Shown: piece by piece, positions 42,017-49,961 of the stretch
How positions within the stretch are numbered: position 1 is the stretch's first letter
Layout: each line of letters starts with the position of its first letter
Assembly (NCBI GenBank): GCA_025464915.1
Contig: JAODNF010000341.1
Location: forward strand, 1 to 49,961
Direction of reading: 5' to 3'
Origin: Frankiales bacterium
Lineage (GTDB): Bacteria; Actinomycetota; Actinomycetes; Mycobacteriales; SCTD01
DNA length: 49,961 nt
The notes under the pieces: model-generated
Told to the model about the DNA's origin: nothing
The model's database searches: none
The model's input: only the letters and a program-made list of their open reading frames with translations
Position numbers and translations under genes: made by a program

Positions 42017-45000
42017 TGCGCCGGTACTGGCCGCCGACCTCGAAGAAGGCGTCGCTGATCTGGCCGAGCGAGCAGTGCCGGACGGCCTCCATGAGCGCCT
42101 CGAAGACGTTGCCGCCCTCGGTGGCTGCCTTCTGCAGGGCAGCGAGCGCGGCGGGGGCCTCGGCGCGATGCCGTGCCTGGAAGTCGTGCAGCCGGTCGAG
42201 CTGCGACTTCTTCTCGTCCTCGGTGGCGCGCGCGAGCTCGACGGTCTGAGGCTCCTCGCCCGTCGCCGGCGGCAGGAAGGTGTTGACGCCGATGAGGGGC
42301 AGCGAGCCGTCGTGCTTCTTGTGCTCGTAGAGCATCGACTCGTCCTGGATGCGGCCGCGCTGGTAGCCGGTCTCCATAGCGCCGAGGACGCCACCACGCT
42401 GGGCGATGCGGTCGAACTCCTGCAGCACCATCTCCTCGACGAGGTCGGTGAGCTCGTCGACGACGAACGAGCCCTGGAGCGGGTTCTCGTTCATCGACAG
42501 GCCCCACTCCTTGTCGATGATCATCTGGATGGCGAGGGCCCGACGCACCGACTCCTCGCTGGGCGTCGTGACTGCCTCGTCGTAGGCGTTGGTGTGCAGG
42601 CTGTTCGCGTTGTCGTAGAGCGCGCACAGGGCCTGCAGCGTCGTGCGGATGTCGTTGAAGTGCATCTCCTGCGCGTGCAGGGAACGGCCGCTGGTCTGGA
42701 CGTGGTACTTCAGCTTCTGCGAGCGGTCGTTGGCGCCGTACCTCTCCTTCAGCGCGATCGCCCAGATCCGGCGGGCGTCGCGACCGAGGACGGTGTACTC
42801 GGCGTCCATGCCGTTGCTGAAGAAGAACGAGAGGTTCGGTGCGAAGTCGTCGATGCTCATGCCGCGGGCGAGGTAGGCCTCGACGTAGGTGAACCCGTTC
42901 GAGAGCGTGAACGCGAGCTGGCTGATCGGGTTCGCCCCGGCCTCGGCGATGTGGTAGCCGGAGATGCTGACCGAGTAGAAGTTCTGGACCTTGTGGTCGA
43001 CGAAGTACTGCTGGATGTCGGCCATCGCGCGGAGCGCGAACTCGGTGCTGAAGATGCAGGTGTTCTGGCCCTGGTCCTCCTTGAGGATGTCGGCCTGCAC
43101 GGTGCCGCGGACGTTCTGCAGCACCCACTGTCGGACCTCGGCCGGGTCGGCGTCAGGGCGCTTCTCGAGCTCCTGGTCGATCGCGGTGTTGAGGAACATC
43201 GCGAGGATCGTCGGGGCGGGGCCGTTGATGGTCATCGACACGGAGGTGGTGGGTGAGCAGAGGTCGAAGCCGCCGTACAGCACCTTCATGTCGTCGAGCG
43301 TCGCAATGCTCACGCCCGAGGTGCCGACCTTGCCGTAGATGTCGGGACGCGGGTCGGGGTCGCGCCCGTACAAGGTCACGGAGTCGAAGGCGGTCGACAG
43401 CCGGGTGGCCGGCTGGCCCTCCGACAGCACCTTGAAACGGCGGTTGGTGCGGAACGCGTCGCCCTCGCCCGCGAACATGCGGGCCGGCGCCTCGCCGACG
43501 CGCTTGAAGGGGAAGACGCCTGCTGTGTAGGGGAAGTAGCCCGGGAGGTTCTCACCCCGGAGGAAGCCGACCAGCTCGCCGTGGTCCTGAGTCCTCGGGA
43601 TCGCCACCCGCCGGACCTTGTTGCCCGACAGCGTCTCGCGGGTCAGCGGGGTGTGGATCTCCTTGCCGCGGACGGTGTAGACGAGCTCGTCGCCGGAGTA
43701 CTCCTCGACTCGCGCCGGCCACTCGTCGAGCAGCGCCTGCACGTCGGGCGAGACCGTCGTCCGGTCGAGCGCGGCCTGCAGCTCGCCGGTGTCCTGCACG
43801 AGGGCCAGTGCGGTCGTGACGTGCTGTCGCGTCCGAGCGAGAGCGGCCTGACGGGCGGTCTCGGCGTGGTAGTCGCGGACCGCCGCGCTGATCTCGGACA
43901 GGTAGCGCTCGCGAGCTGCCGGCAGCACGGAGGTGAGGTCGGTGCTGACCTTGGTGTCGACGTGCGGCAGCAGCCCGACCGGAAGGCCGAGCAGTGTGCG
44001 TAGCTCTTGGTAGAGGGCGGTGACGCCGTCGTCGTTGAAGCGGGCGGCCGAGGTGCCGAAGACCGGCATCTCGTCCGGGTGGGCACTGCTTCCCGTGCGG
44101 TTGCGGGCGACGGTGCGGGCCACGTCACGGCGTGCGTCCTCGGCTCCGCGGCGCTCGAACTTGTTGATGGCGACGACGTCGGCGTGGTCGAGCATGTCGA
44201 TCTTCTCGAGCTGGCTCGAGGCGCCGTACTCCGGCGTCATGACGTAGAGCGAGACGTCGCAGTGGTCGGTGATGGACGCGTCGCCCTGGCCCACGCCGGG
44301 CGTCTCGACGACGACCAGGTCGAACCCGGCGGCCTTGCAGGCGCTGATGATGTCGTCGAGGTGCTCGGGGACGGCGGCGTTGCCGCGGGTGGCGAGCGAG
44401 CGGAAGTAGACGTTGCTGCCGGACAGGCTGTTCATCCGGATGCGGTCGCCGAGCAGTGCGCCGCCGTGCCTGCGCCTGGTCGGGTCGACAGCGATGCAGG
44501 CGATCCGGAGCTTGTCCTCCTGGTCGACGCGCATCCGGCGCACGAGCTCGTCGGTGAGGCTGGACTTGCCCGACCCGCCCGTACCGGTGATGCCGAGGAC
44601 CTTGACGTCCTTGGCGGCCTCGCGCAGTGCCTGGGCGAGCTCGGGGGAGCGGCCGTCCTCGAGCACCGTGATGGCACGGGCGAGAGCAGCGACGTCGCCG
44701 GACAGGACGTCCTCGACTGCCGGCGGCCGTGCGGCCAGGTCGACGTCGCAGGCCGCCACGAGCGTGTTGATCATCCCGGCGAGGCCGAGCTTCTGGCCCT
44801 CCTCGGGGGAGAAGATCGTGACACCACGGCTCCTCAGCAACGCGATCTCCTCGGGGACGATGACCCCGCCCCCACCGCCGAACACCTGCACGTGGCCGGC
44901 GCCGACCTCGGCCAGGCGCTCCTTGAGGTAGGTGAAGTACTCGACGTGGCCGCCCTGGTAGGAGCTGACCGCGACGCCCTGCGCGTCCTCCTGTACAGCG

Positions 45001-45158
45001 GCCTGCACGACCGACTCGACCGAGCGGTCGTGCCCGAGGTGCACCACCTCGGCGCCCTGGCTCTGCAGGACGCGGCGCATGATGTTGATCGCGGCGTCGT
45101 GGCCGTCGAAGAGCGAGGCCGAGGTCACGAAGCGGACGGGGTTCACCGGCGTGTGCAT
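42009..45158 (-). CDS. icmF: IcmF fused isobutyryl-CoA mutase
   Basis: 1049-residue fused B12-dependent acyl-CoA mutase that interconverts isobutyryl-CoA and n-butyryl-CoA and includes its own chaperone. In order: cobalamin-binding domain (about 8-135, ASLFDGHDAAINI with the His ligand), MeaB-like G-domain (about 160-400, P-loop GITGTGGSGKSS), linker, and mutase TIM-barrel domain (about 520-1045, including TSGRSLHAQEMHFNDIRTTLQAL). It has a TAG stop inside the MarR start. Directly upstream, TATCCT could act as a -10 box six bases from the ATG, implying a leaderless transcript. Confidence 0.95.
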   Translation of the reverse strand: MHTPVNPVRFVTSASLFDGHDAAINIMRRVLQSQGAEVVHLGHDRSVESVVQAAVQEDAQGVAVSSYQGGHVEYFTYLKERLAEVGAGHVQVFGGGGGVIVPEEIALLRSRGVTIFSPEEGQKLGLAGMINTLVAACDVDLAARPPAVEDVLSGDVAALARAITVLEDGRSPELAQALREAAKDVKVLGITGTGGSGKSSLTDELVRRMRVDQEDKLRIACIAVDPTRRRHGGALLGDRIRMNSLSGSNVYFRSLATRGNAAVPEHLDDIISACKAAGFDLVVVETPGVGQGDASITDHCDVSLYVMTPEYGASSQLEKIDMLDHADVVAINKFERRGAEDARRDVARTVARNRTGSSAHPDEMPVFGTSAARFNDDGVTALYQELRTLLGLPVGLLPHVDTKVSTDLTSVLPAARERYLSEISAAVRDYHAETARQAALARTRQHVTTALALVQDTGELQAALDRTTVSPDVQALLDEWPARVEEYSGDELVYTVRGKEIHTPLTRETLSGNKVRRVAIPRTQDHGELVGFLRGENLPGYFPYTAGVFPFKRVGEAPARMFAGEGDAFRTNRRFKVLSEGQPATRLSTAFDSVTLYGRDPDPRPDIYGKVGTSGVSIATLDDMKVLYGGFDLCSPTTSVSMTINGPAPTILAMFLNTAIDQELEKRPDADPAEVRQWVLQNVRGTVQADILKEDQGQNTCIFSTEFALRAMADIQQYFVDHKVQNFYSVSISGYHIAEAGANPISQLAFTLSNGFTYVEAYLARGMSIDDFAPNLSFFFSNGMDAEYTVLGRDARRIWAIALKERYGANDRSQKLKYHVQTSGRSLHAQEMHFNDIRTTLQALCALYDNANSLHTNAYDEAVTTPSEESVRRALAIQMIIDKEWGLSMNENPLQGSFVVDELTDLVEEMVLQEFDRIAQRGGVLGAMETGYQRGRIQDESMLYEHKKHDGSLPLIGVNTFLPPATGEEPQTVELARATEDEKKSQLDRLHDFQARHRAEAPAALAALQKAATEGGNVFEALMEAVRHCSLGQISDAFFEVGGQYRRNV

Positions 45159-45164
45159 CTCCCG

Positions 45165-45236
45165 AGGATACGTGGACGTCCTCGCAGTTGGCTAGTCCCC
45201 ATGTTACTTCCAAGTACGTGGACGTCCATGTAGTTT
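45165..45236. promoter_or_regulatory. Paired promoters with repeated palindromic operator
   Basis: TACGTGGACGTCC occurs at 45169-45181 and again at 45215-45227. The second copy is part of TACGTGGACGTCCATGTA, an 18-base palindrome apart from one pair. Read outward, each copy ends GGACGTCCA followed by two bases and then a -10-like box: TATCCT for icmF (45165-45170, minus) and TAGTTT for the acyl-CoA dehydrogenase (45231-45236, plus). A second inverted repeat, TACTT-CC-AAGTA, is at 45205-45216. Both transcripts look leaderless. The arrangement suggests one regulator controlling both directions. Confidence 0.6.
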
Positions 45237-45242
45237 GAGCGC

Positions 45243-46385
45243 ATGCTGACTTCGGAGCACACCGCTCTCCGCGCCGCGGTGCGCGACCTCGTGACCGACA
45301 AGATCTCCCCGTGGGCCGCGACGGTCGACGAGCAGGCGCGGTTCCCGCAGGAGGCCTACGACGCGCTGCGCGCCGCCGACCTGCACGCGATCCACGTGCC
45401 CCTCGAGTACGGCGGCAACGGCGCTGACGCTCTCTCCGCCTGCCTCGTCATCGAGGAGGTGGCCCGCGGGTGCACGAGCTCCTCGCTCATCCCCGCGGTC
45501 AACAAGCTCGGCTCGCTGCCGATCATGCTCAACGGCACCGAGGCGCAGAAGCAGCAGTGGCTGGCTCCGCTGGCGAAGGGCGATGCGCTGTTCTGCTACG
45601 CGCTGTCGGAGCGCGAGGCCGGCTCCGACGTGGCCTCTATGCGGACCCGCGCCGAGTGGACCGGCGACGACTGGCTGCTCAACGGCGTGAAGTGCTGGAT
45701 CACCAACGCCGGCGAGGGCGACAGCTACACGGTCTTCGCCGTCTCGGACCCGGACGCCAAGCGCGGGCAGCACATCAGCGCCTTCCTGGTGAGCAAGACC
45801 GACGAGGGCGTCTCGTTCAGCACCCCCGAGCACAAGATGGGCATCAAGGGCTCACCCACCCGCGAGGTGCACTTCGACAACGTGCGGCTCCCGGCGGACC
45901 GGCTGCTGGGCGAGCGCGGCCAGGGCATGCGCATAGCCATGCAGACGCTCGACCACACCCGCGTGACGATCGCGGCCCAGGCGCTCGGCGTCGCGCAGGC
46001 CGCGCTCGACCTGGCGGCGTCCTACGTGAAGGAGCGCCAGCAGTTCGGCAAGGCGATCGCGGAGTTCCAGGGCGTGCAGTTCATGCTCGCCGACATGGTC
46101 ATCAAGCTCGAGAGCGCCAGGGCGCTGACGTACCTCGCTGCCCTGAAGTCCGAGGAGCACGCCGCCGACCTGACCTACTTCTCGGCCGCCGCCAAGACAG
46201 CCGCCTCCGACGCCGCGATGTCGATCACGACGGACGCCGTGCAGCTGCTCGGCGGCTACGGCTACACCCGCGACTTGCCGGCGGAGCGCCTGATGCGCGA
46301 CGCCAAGATCACCCAGATCTACGAGGGGACCAACCAGGTCCAGCGCATCGTGCTGGCCCGCGAGCTCCTGAAGACGGTGCGTTGA
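45243..46385 (+). CDS. Acyl-CoA dehydrogenase
   Basis: 380-residue flavoenzyme that forms the alpha,beta double bond of acyl-CoA. Features include FCYALSEREAGSDVASM, WITNAGEGD, and IYEGTNQVQRIVLAREL with the catalytic Glu, the position used by short-chain and isobutyryl/isovaleryl-type enzymes. It starts at the ATG 45243, six bases after a TAGTTT box, so it is probably leaderless. The stop overlaps the next ATG by one base, and the two genes form a beta-oxidation pair divergent from icmF, which fits a route from branched to straight C4 acyl-CoA. Confidence 0.95.
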   Translation: MLTSEHTALRAAVRDLVTDKISPWAATVDEQARFPQEAYDALRAADLHAIHVPLEYGGNGADALSACLVIEEVARGCTSSSLIPAVNKLGSLPIMLNGTEAQKQQWLAPLAKGDALFCYALSEREAGSDVASMRTRAEWTGDDWLLNGVKCWITNAGEGDSYTVFAVSDPDAKRGQHISAFLVSKTDEGVSFSTPEHKMGIKGSPTREVHFDNVRLPADRLLGERGQGMRIAMQTLDHTRVTIAAQALGVAQAALDLAASYVKERQQFGKAIAEFQGVQFMLADMVIKLESARALTYLAALKSEEHAADLTYFSAAAKTAASDAAMSITTDAVQLLGGYGYTRDLPAERLMRDAKITQIYEGTNQVQRIVLARELLKTVR

Positions 46386-47233
46386 TGCAGAACATCGGAG
46401 TGGTCGGCGGCGGCACCATGGGTGCCGGTATCGCTGAGGTCTGTGCGAAGGCCGGCAAGGACGTCGTCGTCCGCGAGATCAGCGATGCCGCCATCGACGC
46501 GGGCCGGGCTCGCATCGCGACGTCCCTCGAGCGCGCCCTGCGCGGGGGCCGGCTCGAGCAGGAGGCCTACGACGCCGTCCTCGGGCGGGTCCGCTGGACC
46601 ACGTCCTTCGAGGACCTCTCCGATCGCGACCTCGTGATCGAGGCGGCGCCGGAGAACGAGCAGCTGAAGCTCGACACGTTCCGCACCCTCGACCAGGTCG
46701 TGCAGTCGGACGCGATCCTCGCCTCCAACACCTCCTCCATCCCGCTGGTCAAGATGGCTGCCGTCACCAAGCGCCCGGACCGGGTCGTGGGCGTGCACTT
46801 CTTCAACCCGGTGCCGGTTCTCCCGCTGGTCGAGATCGTCGAGTCGCTGCTCACCGCACCGGACACCCTGCTGGCCGTCACCGACTTCGCCGAGAAGGAC
46901 CTGCACAAGCAGACGATCCGCTCCAAGGCCCGGGCCGGCTTCGTCGTCAACGCGCTGCTGGTGCCCTACATCCTGAGCGCCATCCGGATGCTCGAGTCCG
47001 GCTTCGCCTCGGCGGAGGACATCGACCTGGGCATGGTCAAGGGCTGCGCCCACCCGATGGGCCCGCTCCACCTCGCCGACCTGATCGGTCTCGACACCTG
47101 CGCCGCCATCGCCGACTCGATGTACACCGAGTTCAAGGAGCAGCTCTTCACGCCCCCGCCGCTGCTGCTGCGCATGTGCGAGGCCGGCCTGCTCGGCCGC
47201 AAGACCGGCCAGGGCTTCTTCGCGTACGGCTGA
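46385..47233 (+). CDS. 3-hydroxybutyryl-CoA dehydrogenase
   Basis: 282-residue NAD(P)-dependent 3-hydroxyacyl-CoA dehydrogenase. The Rossmann motif IGVVGGGTMGAGIAEV is at the N-terminus, followed by VIEAAPENEQLK, ASNTSSIP, VGVHFFNPVPVLPLVEIV (catalytic His in HFFNP), RAGFVVN and the C-terminal GRKTGQGFFAYG. It would oxidise 3-hydroxybutyryl-CoA to acetoacetyl-CoA, downstream of the acyl-CoA dehydrogenase and a hydratase that is not in this window. The ATG shares one base with the upstream stop. Confidence 0.95.
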   Translation: MQNIGVVGGGTMGAGIAEVCAKAGKDVVVREISDAAIDAGRARIATSLERALRGGRLEQEAYDAVLGRVRWTTSFEDLSDRDLVIEAAPENEQLKLDTFRTLDQVVQSDAILASNTSSIPLVKMAAVTKRPDRVVGVHFFNPVPVLPLVEIVESLLTAPDTLLAVTDFAEKDLHKQTIRSKARAGFVVNALLVPYILSAIRMLESGFASAEDIDLGMVKGCAHPMGPLHLADLIGLDTCAAIADSMYTEFKEQLFTPPPLLLRMCEAGLLGRKTGQGFFAYG

Positions 47234-47327
47234 GCCTCAGCGGATGGCGGAAAGCACCACCGGGTTCACCGAGGTATGTGCGAAGTCGACGTCGTGACGG
47301 GTGTTGCGCGCCCGTAACGTGGATGGC

Positions 47328-48182
47328 ATGACTGCAGCTGCCCCCGCCCGTCAGGTCGTCACCCACGAGGTCGACGGGCTGACCGTGACCGAGTGGCCAG
47401 GCGAGGGCGCGGTGGTGTTCTGCCTGTCCGGGCTCGGCAGCCACGCGCCGACCTGGGCTCCCTTCGCGGCGTCCGTGCCGGGAGCGCGCGTCTTCGGGAT
47501 CGACCTGCGCGGCCGAGGCGCCGGCATGGGCCTGGCCGGCCCCACGGGTCTGCGCCAGCACGCGAAGGACGTCGCCGCTGTCCTGGAGCAGCTCGACCTC
47601 CGCGACGTCGTCCTCGTGGGGCACTCGATGGGTGCTTACCTCGCGCCGCTCGTCGCCCAGGAGTCCCATGGCCGGCTCAAGAAGCTGGTGCTCGTCGACG
47701 GCGGCATCCGCCCGCGCTTCCCCTTCTTCATGCGGCCTGCCCTGGTGCGCCTGATGTTCAACAAGCAGCTGTCCGCGGCGGACGTGACCTTCCCGACCGT
47801 CGAGGCGCTTGCCGAGAAGGCGCGCGTCGGCAAGATGCTGGCCGACCGCCCCGATCTCACACCGACGCTCCTCGAGATCCTGGCCGAGGAGTCCCGCCGC
47901 CTCGACGGCTTCCGCCCCAAGCTGGACGTCGACCGGTGCGTCGCCGATGCCGTCGACTGCTTCTTCGGACCTGACAACGCGCCCGCCCTCGCGGCCCTCG
48001 ACCTCCCCACCGAGGTCTTCCTCGCCGAGCACGCCAAGGGCACGAGCGACAAGCCGTTCATCTCCGACAAGGCCGTCGAGGCCGAGGTCGGGAAGCAGCC
48101 GCTGCTGAGCGTGACGCGCCTGCCGGGCAACCACGTCACTGTCCTGTTCGCGCCCGAGGTCGCTGCGGCGGTCCTGACGTGA
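47328..48182 (+). CDS. Alpha/beta hydrolase
   Basis: 284-residue alpha/beta-fold hydrolase. The nucleophile elbow is GHSMG (Ser100), the oxyanion region is LSGLGSHAPTW, and the late LPGNHVTVLF supplies the catalytic His; an Asp/Glu acid is likely near DVDRCVADAVD or in the loop before VEAEVGK. It could be an esterase or lipase, or hydrolyse a CoA-linked product. The ATG at 47328 begins MTAAAPARQ; earlier in-frame starts only add a short tail. Its stop overlaps the GTG of the binding-protein gene. Confidence 0.88.
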   Translation: MTAAAPARQVVTHEVDGLTVTEWPGEGAVVFCLSGLGSHAPTWAPFAASVPGARVFGIDLRGRGAGMGLAGPTGLRQHAKDVAAVLEQLDLRDVVLVGHSMGAYLAPLVAQESHGRLKKLVLVDGGIRPRFPFFMRPALVRLMFNKQLSAADVTFPTVEALAEKARVGKMLADRPDLTPTLLEILAEESRRLDGFRPKLDVDRCVADAVDCFFGPDNAPALAALDLPTEVFLAEHAKGTSDKPFISDKAVEAEVGKQPLLSVTRLPGNHVTVLFAPEVAAAVLT

Positions 48183-49738
48183 GGCGCGCACTCGCTGCAA
48201 TCGCGCTGGTGGCGCTGACGGGTGCCTGCGGGTCGACCGTGCAGGTCAAGGACGAGGCGACGGTCGGCGTCGACCAGAGCGGCCTGGGGAGTGCGACGGG
48301 TGGCGGCGCGGCCGGTACGACGACGGCAGGCCTCGACGGCGGTGCGACCGGCCTCGGCAGCACCGGGGGCGACAGCACCAGCGGCGCTACGGGCGGCGGC
48401 TCTAGCTCGACCGGCGCGTCGTCGACGGGGAGCTCGGACGGCTCCTCCACCACGGGCACCGGCGCGATCCCGGTCGCCGGCGACGGCACGATCCCGACGT
48501 CCGGCCCGGGTTGGGACGCGAAGCACGTCTACATCGGCGTGACGACGCAGAAGGACGTCAACACGGCCGCGCAGGCCGCGGGCGCCAACGGGCTCGACGC
48601 GGGTGACCAGGAGGCCGAGGTCCGGGCGGTCGCGGCCTACATCAACGCCCAGGGCGGCCTGTTCCACCGTCAGGTCGTGCCGGTCTTCAAGGACGAGGCG
48701 ACCGTCGCGACGCAGCAGAACCCTGACAACGCAGGTGCCCAGACGTGCAGCTACTTCACCAGTGACAAGAAGGTCATCGCGCTCTTCAACCCGGTGACGC
48801 TGATGGACGTGGACAGCTTCCGGGCCTGCATGGCCCAGCACAAGGTGCCGCTGTTCAGCGCGAGCGTCGCCGCTGTGAGCCAGCAGATCGCGCACAAGTA
48901 CGCGCCGTACTTCTACCAGTCCGTCGCCCCGACATGGGACGCCCTCGCGCCGGCGCTCATCAAGGGACTCGCCGCCCAGGGCTACTTCTCGTCCGCCTGG
49001 AACACGAGCAGCGCCACGTCGGTCCCGGGCAAGGCCACCATCGGCATCATCACGGACAACACCCCCGGAGGGGTGCAGACCGGCGCCATCCTCAAGCGTG
49101 CTCTCGAGTCCGCCGGGCACCCGGTGAAGTCAGTGTTCGAGTACGACGCCCACAACAACGGCACGCTCAGCTCTGCCGTCCTGCAGTTCCGCGGCAACGG
49201 CATCGACCACGTGCTGTCGACCGACTCCGCGCTGGTCGCCTTCCAGCTGCAGGCGGCGAGCCAGAGCTACCGGCCGCGGTACGGCATCAGCTCGATCAAC
49301 GCGCCGATCACGTTCCTGCAGACCAACGGCGGGGCGTCGCAGAACGCCGGCGACGTCGGCGTCGGCTGGGCGCCGAGCCTCGACGTGGACGACGCGGACG
49401 ACCCGGGTGTGACGGGCAGCGGTCAGCGGACCTGCAACGACATCATGGCGAAGGCGCACCAGAACCTGACGGGCAAGCGACTCGGCCGCGCCGTCGCGTA
49501 CGCCTTCTGCGACGGGCTGCTCCTGATCGCCAAGGGCGCCGCCGCGGGCGGTGGCCTGACGGGCGCCCAGATCTACAACGGCATGCTCAAGGTCGCTCCG
49601 ACCTTCTCGTCGGCCTTCAGCTTCGCGCCAGGCCTCGCGGCGAACCGGCTGTTCATCCCCGGCGGCGTCCGGCCACTGACGTTCAACAGCGGCTGCTCCT
49701 GCTTCCGCTACGTGTCGCGCACGACGTCGCGCATGTGA
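48179..49738 (+). CDS. Lipoprotein periplasmic-type ligand-binding protein
   Basis: 519-residue lipoprotein: signal MRRALAAIALVALTGACG with lipobox Cys17, a long Gly/Ser/Thr-rich spacer (about 40-100), and a two-lobed type I periplasmic binding fold of the branched-chain amino-acid/ABC substrate-binding kind (about 118-505; HVYIGVTTQKD, VVPVFKDEATV, KATIGIITDNTPGG). No permease or ATPase gene follows in the window, so the transporter or receptor partner is not visible. The GTG at 48179 overlaps the hydrolase stop. The unusually long spacer may let it cross the cell wall. Confidence 0.85.
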   Translation: MRRALAAIALVALTGACGSTVQVKDEATVGVDQSGLGSATGGGAAGTTTAGLDGGATGLGSTGGDSTSGATGGGSSSTGASSTGSSDGSSTTGTGAIPVAGDGTIPTSGPGWDAKHVYIGVTTQKDVNTAAQAAGANGLDAGDQEAEVRAVAAYINAQGGLFHRQVVPVFKDEATVATQQNPDNAGAQTCSYFTSDKKVIALFNPVTLMDVDSFRACMAQHKVPLFSASVAAVSQQIAHKYAPYFYQSVAPTWDALAPALIKGLAAQGYFSSAWNTSSATSVPGKATIGIITDNTPGGVQTGAILKRALESAGHPVKSVFEYDAHNNGTLSSAVLQFRGNGIDHVLSTDSALVAFQLQAASQSYRPRYGISSINAPITFLQTNGGASQNAGDVGVGWAPSLDVDDADDPGVTGSGQRTCNDIMAKAHQNLTGKRLGRAVAYAFCDGLLLIAKGAAAGGGLTGAQIYNGMLKVAPTFSSAFSFAPGLAANRLFIPGGVRPLTFNSGCSCFRYVSRTTSRM

Positions 49739-49743
49739 CCGAG

Positions 49744-49766
49744 GCGGGCATGGAAGTCTTGCCCGC
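49744..49766 (+). terminator. Hairpin between binding protein and kinase genes
   Basis: GCGGGC (49744-49749) pairs with GCCCGC (49761-49766) across an 11-base loop, 5 bases after the binding-protein stop and directly against the GTG of the kinase gene. It may terminate transcription or limit read-through; there is no U tract. Confidence 0.4.
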
Positions 49767-49961
49767 GTGAGCGCGCGCGTGCTGGTGGTGGGTGAGGCCC
49801 TCGTCGACCGGGTGACCCGCACCGACGGCAGCGTCGTCGAGCGGGTGGGTGGCAGTCCTCTCAACGTCGCGGTCGCCCTCGGTCGGCTCGGCGTCGACGT
49901 CCAGCTGCTCACGGCGCTGGGCGACGACGCGCACGGCGCCGCGGTGCGCGAGCACGCCGCC
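49767..49961 (+). CDS. PfkB-family carbohydrate kinase (3' end outside window)
   Basis: Only the first 65 codons are present. VLVVGEALVDRVTR followed by VERVGGSPLNVAVALGRLG and LTALGDDAHG is the N-terminal signature of PfkB/ribokinase-type sugar kinases (fructokinase-like). The substrate is unknown. The GTG at 49767 lies directly after a hairpin, 28 bases beyond the binding-protein stop. Confidence 0.88.
   Translation, partial: MSARVLVVGEALVDRVTRTDGSVVERVGGSPLNVAVALGRLGVDVQLLTALGDDAHGAAVREHAA

Noticed and set aside
41754..43256. 500-codon plus-strand frame opposite icmF
   Set aside because: The minus strand encodes a clearly conserved mutase; the plus translation shows no recognisable motif.

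Overview
The window is very GC-rich, uses GTG starts freely, and packs its genes with 1-8 base overlaps. Together with a GH25/LGFP-repeat secreted protein, GAF-ANTAR regulators, a DesA-type acyl-ACP desaturase and an IcmF fused mutase, this points to a high-GC actinomycete chromosome. The species cannot be named from sequence alone. No rRNA, tRNA, CRISPR, phage or insertion sequence was seen, and no gene-free stretch exceeds about 270 bases.

Layout. (1) 1-8133, housekeeping and envelope: a sensor kinase/response regulator pair (minus) divergent from a secreted GH25 lysozyme-like protein, then a Tat/lipoprotein serpin, an acyl-ACP desaturase and PEP carboxylase (plus). (2) 8152-13473, one minus-strand operon: membrane UDP-sugar 4,6-dehydratase (PglF-like), PLP 4-aminotransferase (PglE-like), small phosphoglycosyltransferase (PglC-like), then two GAF-ANTAR proteins. 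(3) 13.7-21.0 kb, a regulatory island inside the polysaccharide locus: ECF sigma factor, soluble histidine kinase, four LuxR-type regulators (three with damaged receiver sites), a STAS-like protein, a PAS-GGDEF-EAL protein with a damaged EAL domain, and a HesB-like protein. (4) 21.2-39.4 kb, the rest of an exopolysaccharide locus: GT2, Wzy-like polymerase, UDP-GlcNAc 6-dehydrogenase-like enzyme, GT4, NodB deacetylase, Wzz-like protein, CgeB-like glycosyltransferase, FemAB/GNAT protein, two paralogous beta-helix proteins, Wzx-like flippase, and a cassette of GNAT, NadE-like ligase, AsnB-like amidotransferase, acyl carrier protein and AMP-dependent acyl ligase. (5) 39.4-49.96 kb, mostly acyl-CoA metabolism: a DapB-fold dehydrogenase, a GAF-like protein, a frameshifted PQQ-propeller remnant, MarR regulator, IcmF, acyl-CoA dehydrogenase, 3-hydroxyacyl-CoA dehydrogenase, alpha/beta hydrolase, a lipoprotein binding protein and the start of a PfkB kinase.

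How the genes may work together. The dehydratase and aminotransferase would make a UDP-4-amino-4,6-dideoxy sugar, and the phosphoglycosyltransferase would start a lipid-linked repeat unit. The GT2, GT4 and CgeB-like enzymes would extend it, Wzx would flip it, and Wzy with Wzz would polymerise it. The UDP-GlcNAc dehydrogenase supplies a carboxylate that the AsnB- or NadE-like enzyme could amidate. The ACP, ligase and GNAT could put an unusual acyl group on the amino sugar, since no PglD-type acetyltransferase is present. This Wzx/Wzy pathway, with an ACP-borne decoration cassette and its own regulatory island, is the most likely undescribed system here. In the last region, icmF and the acyl-CoA dehydrogenase face each other across a short promoter region with two copies of one palindromic operator, suggesting joint control of branched or short-chain acyl-CoA breakdown.
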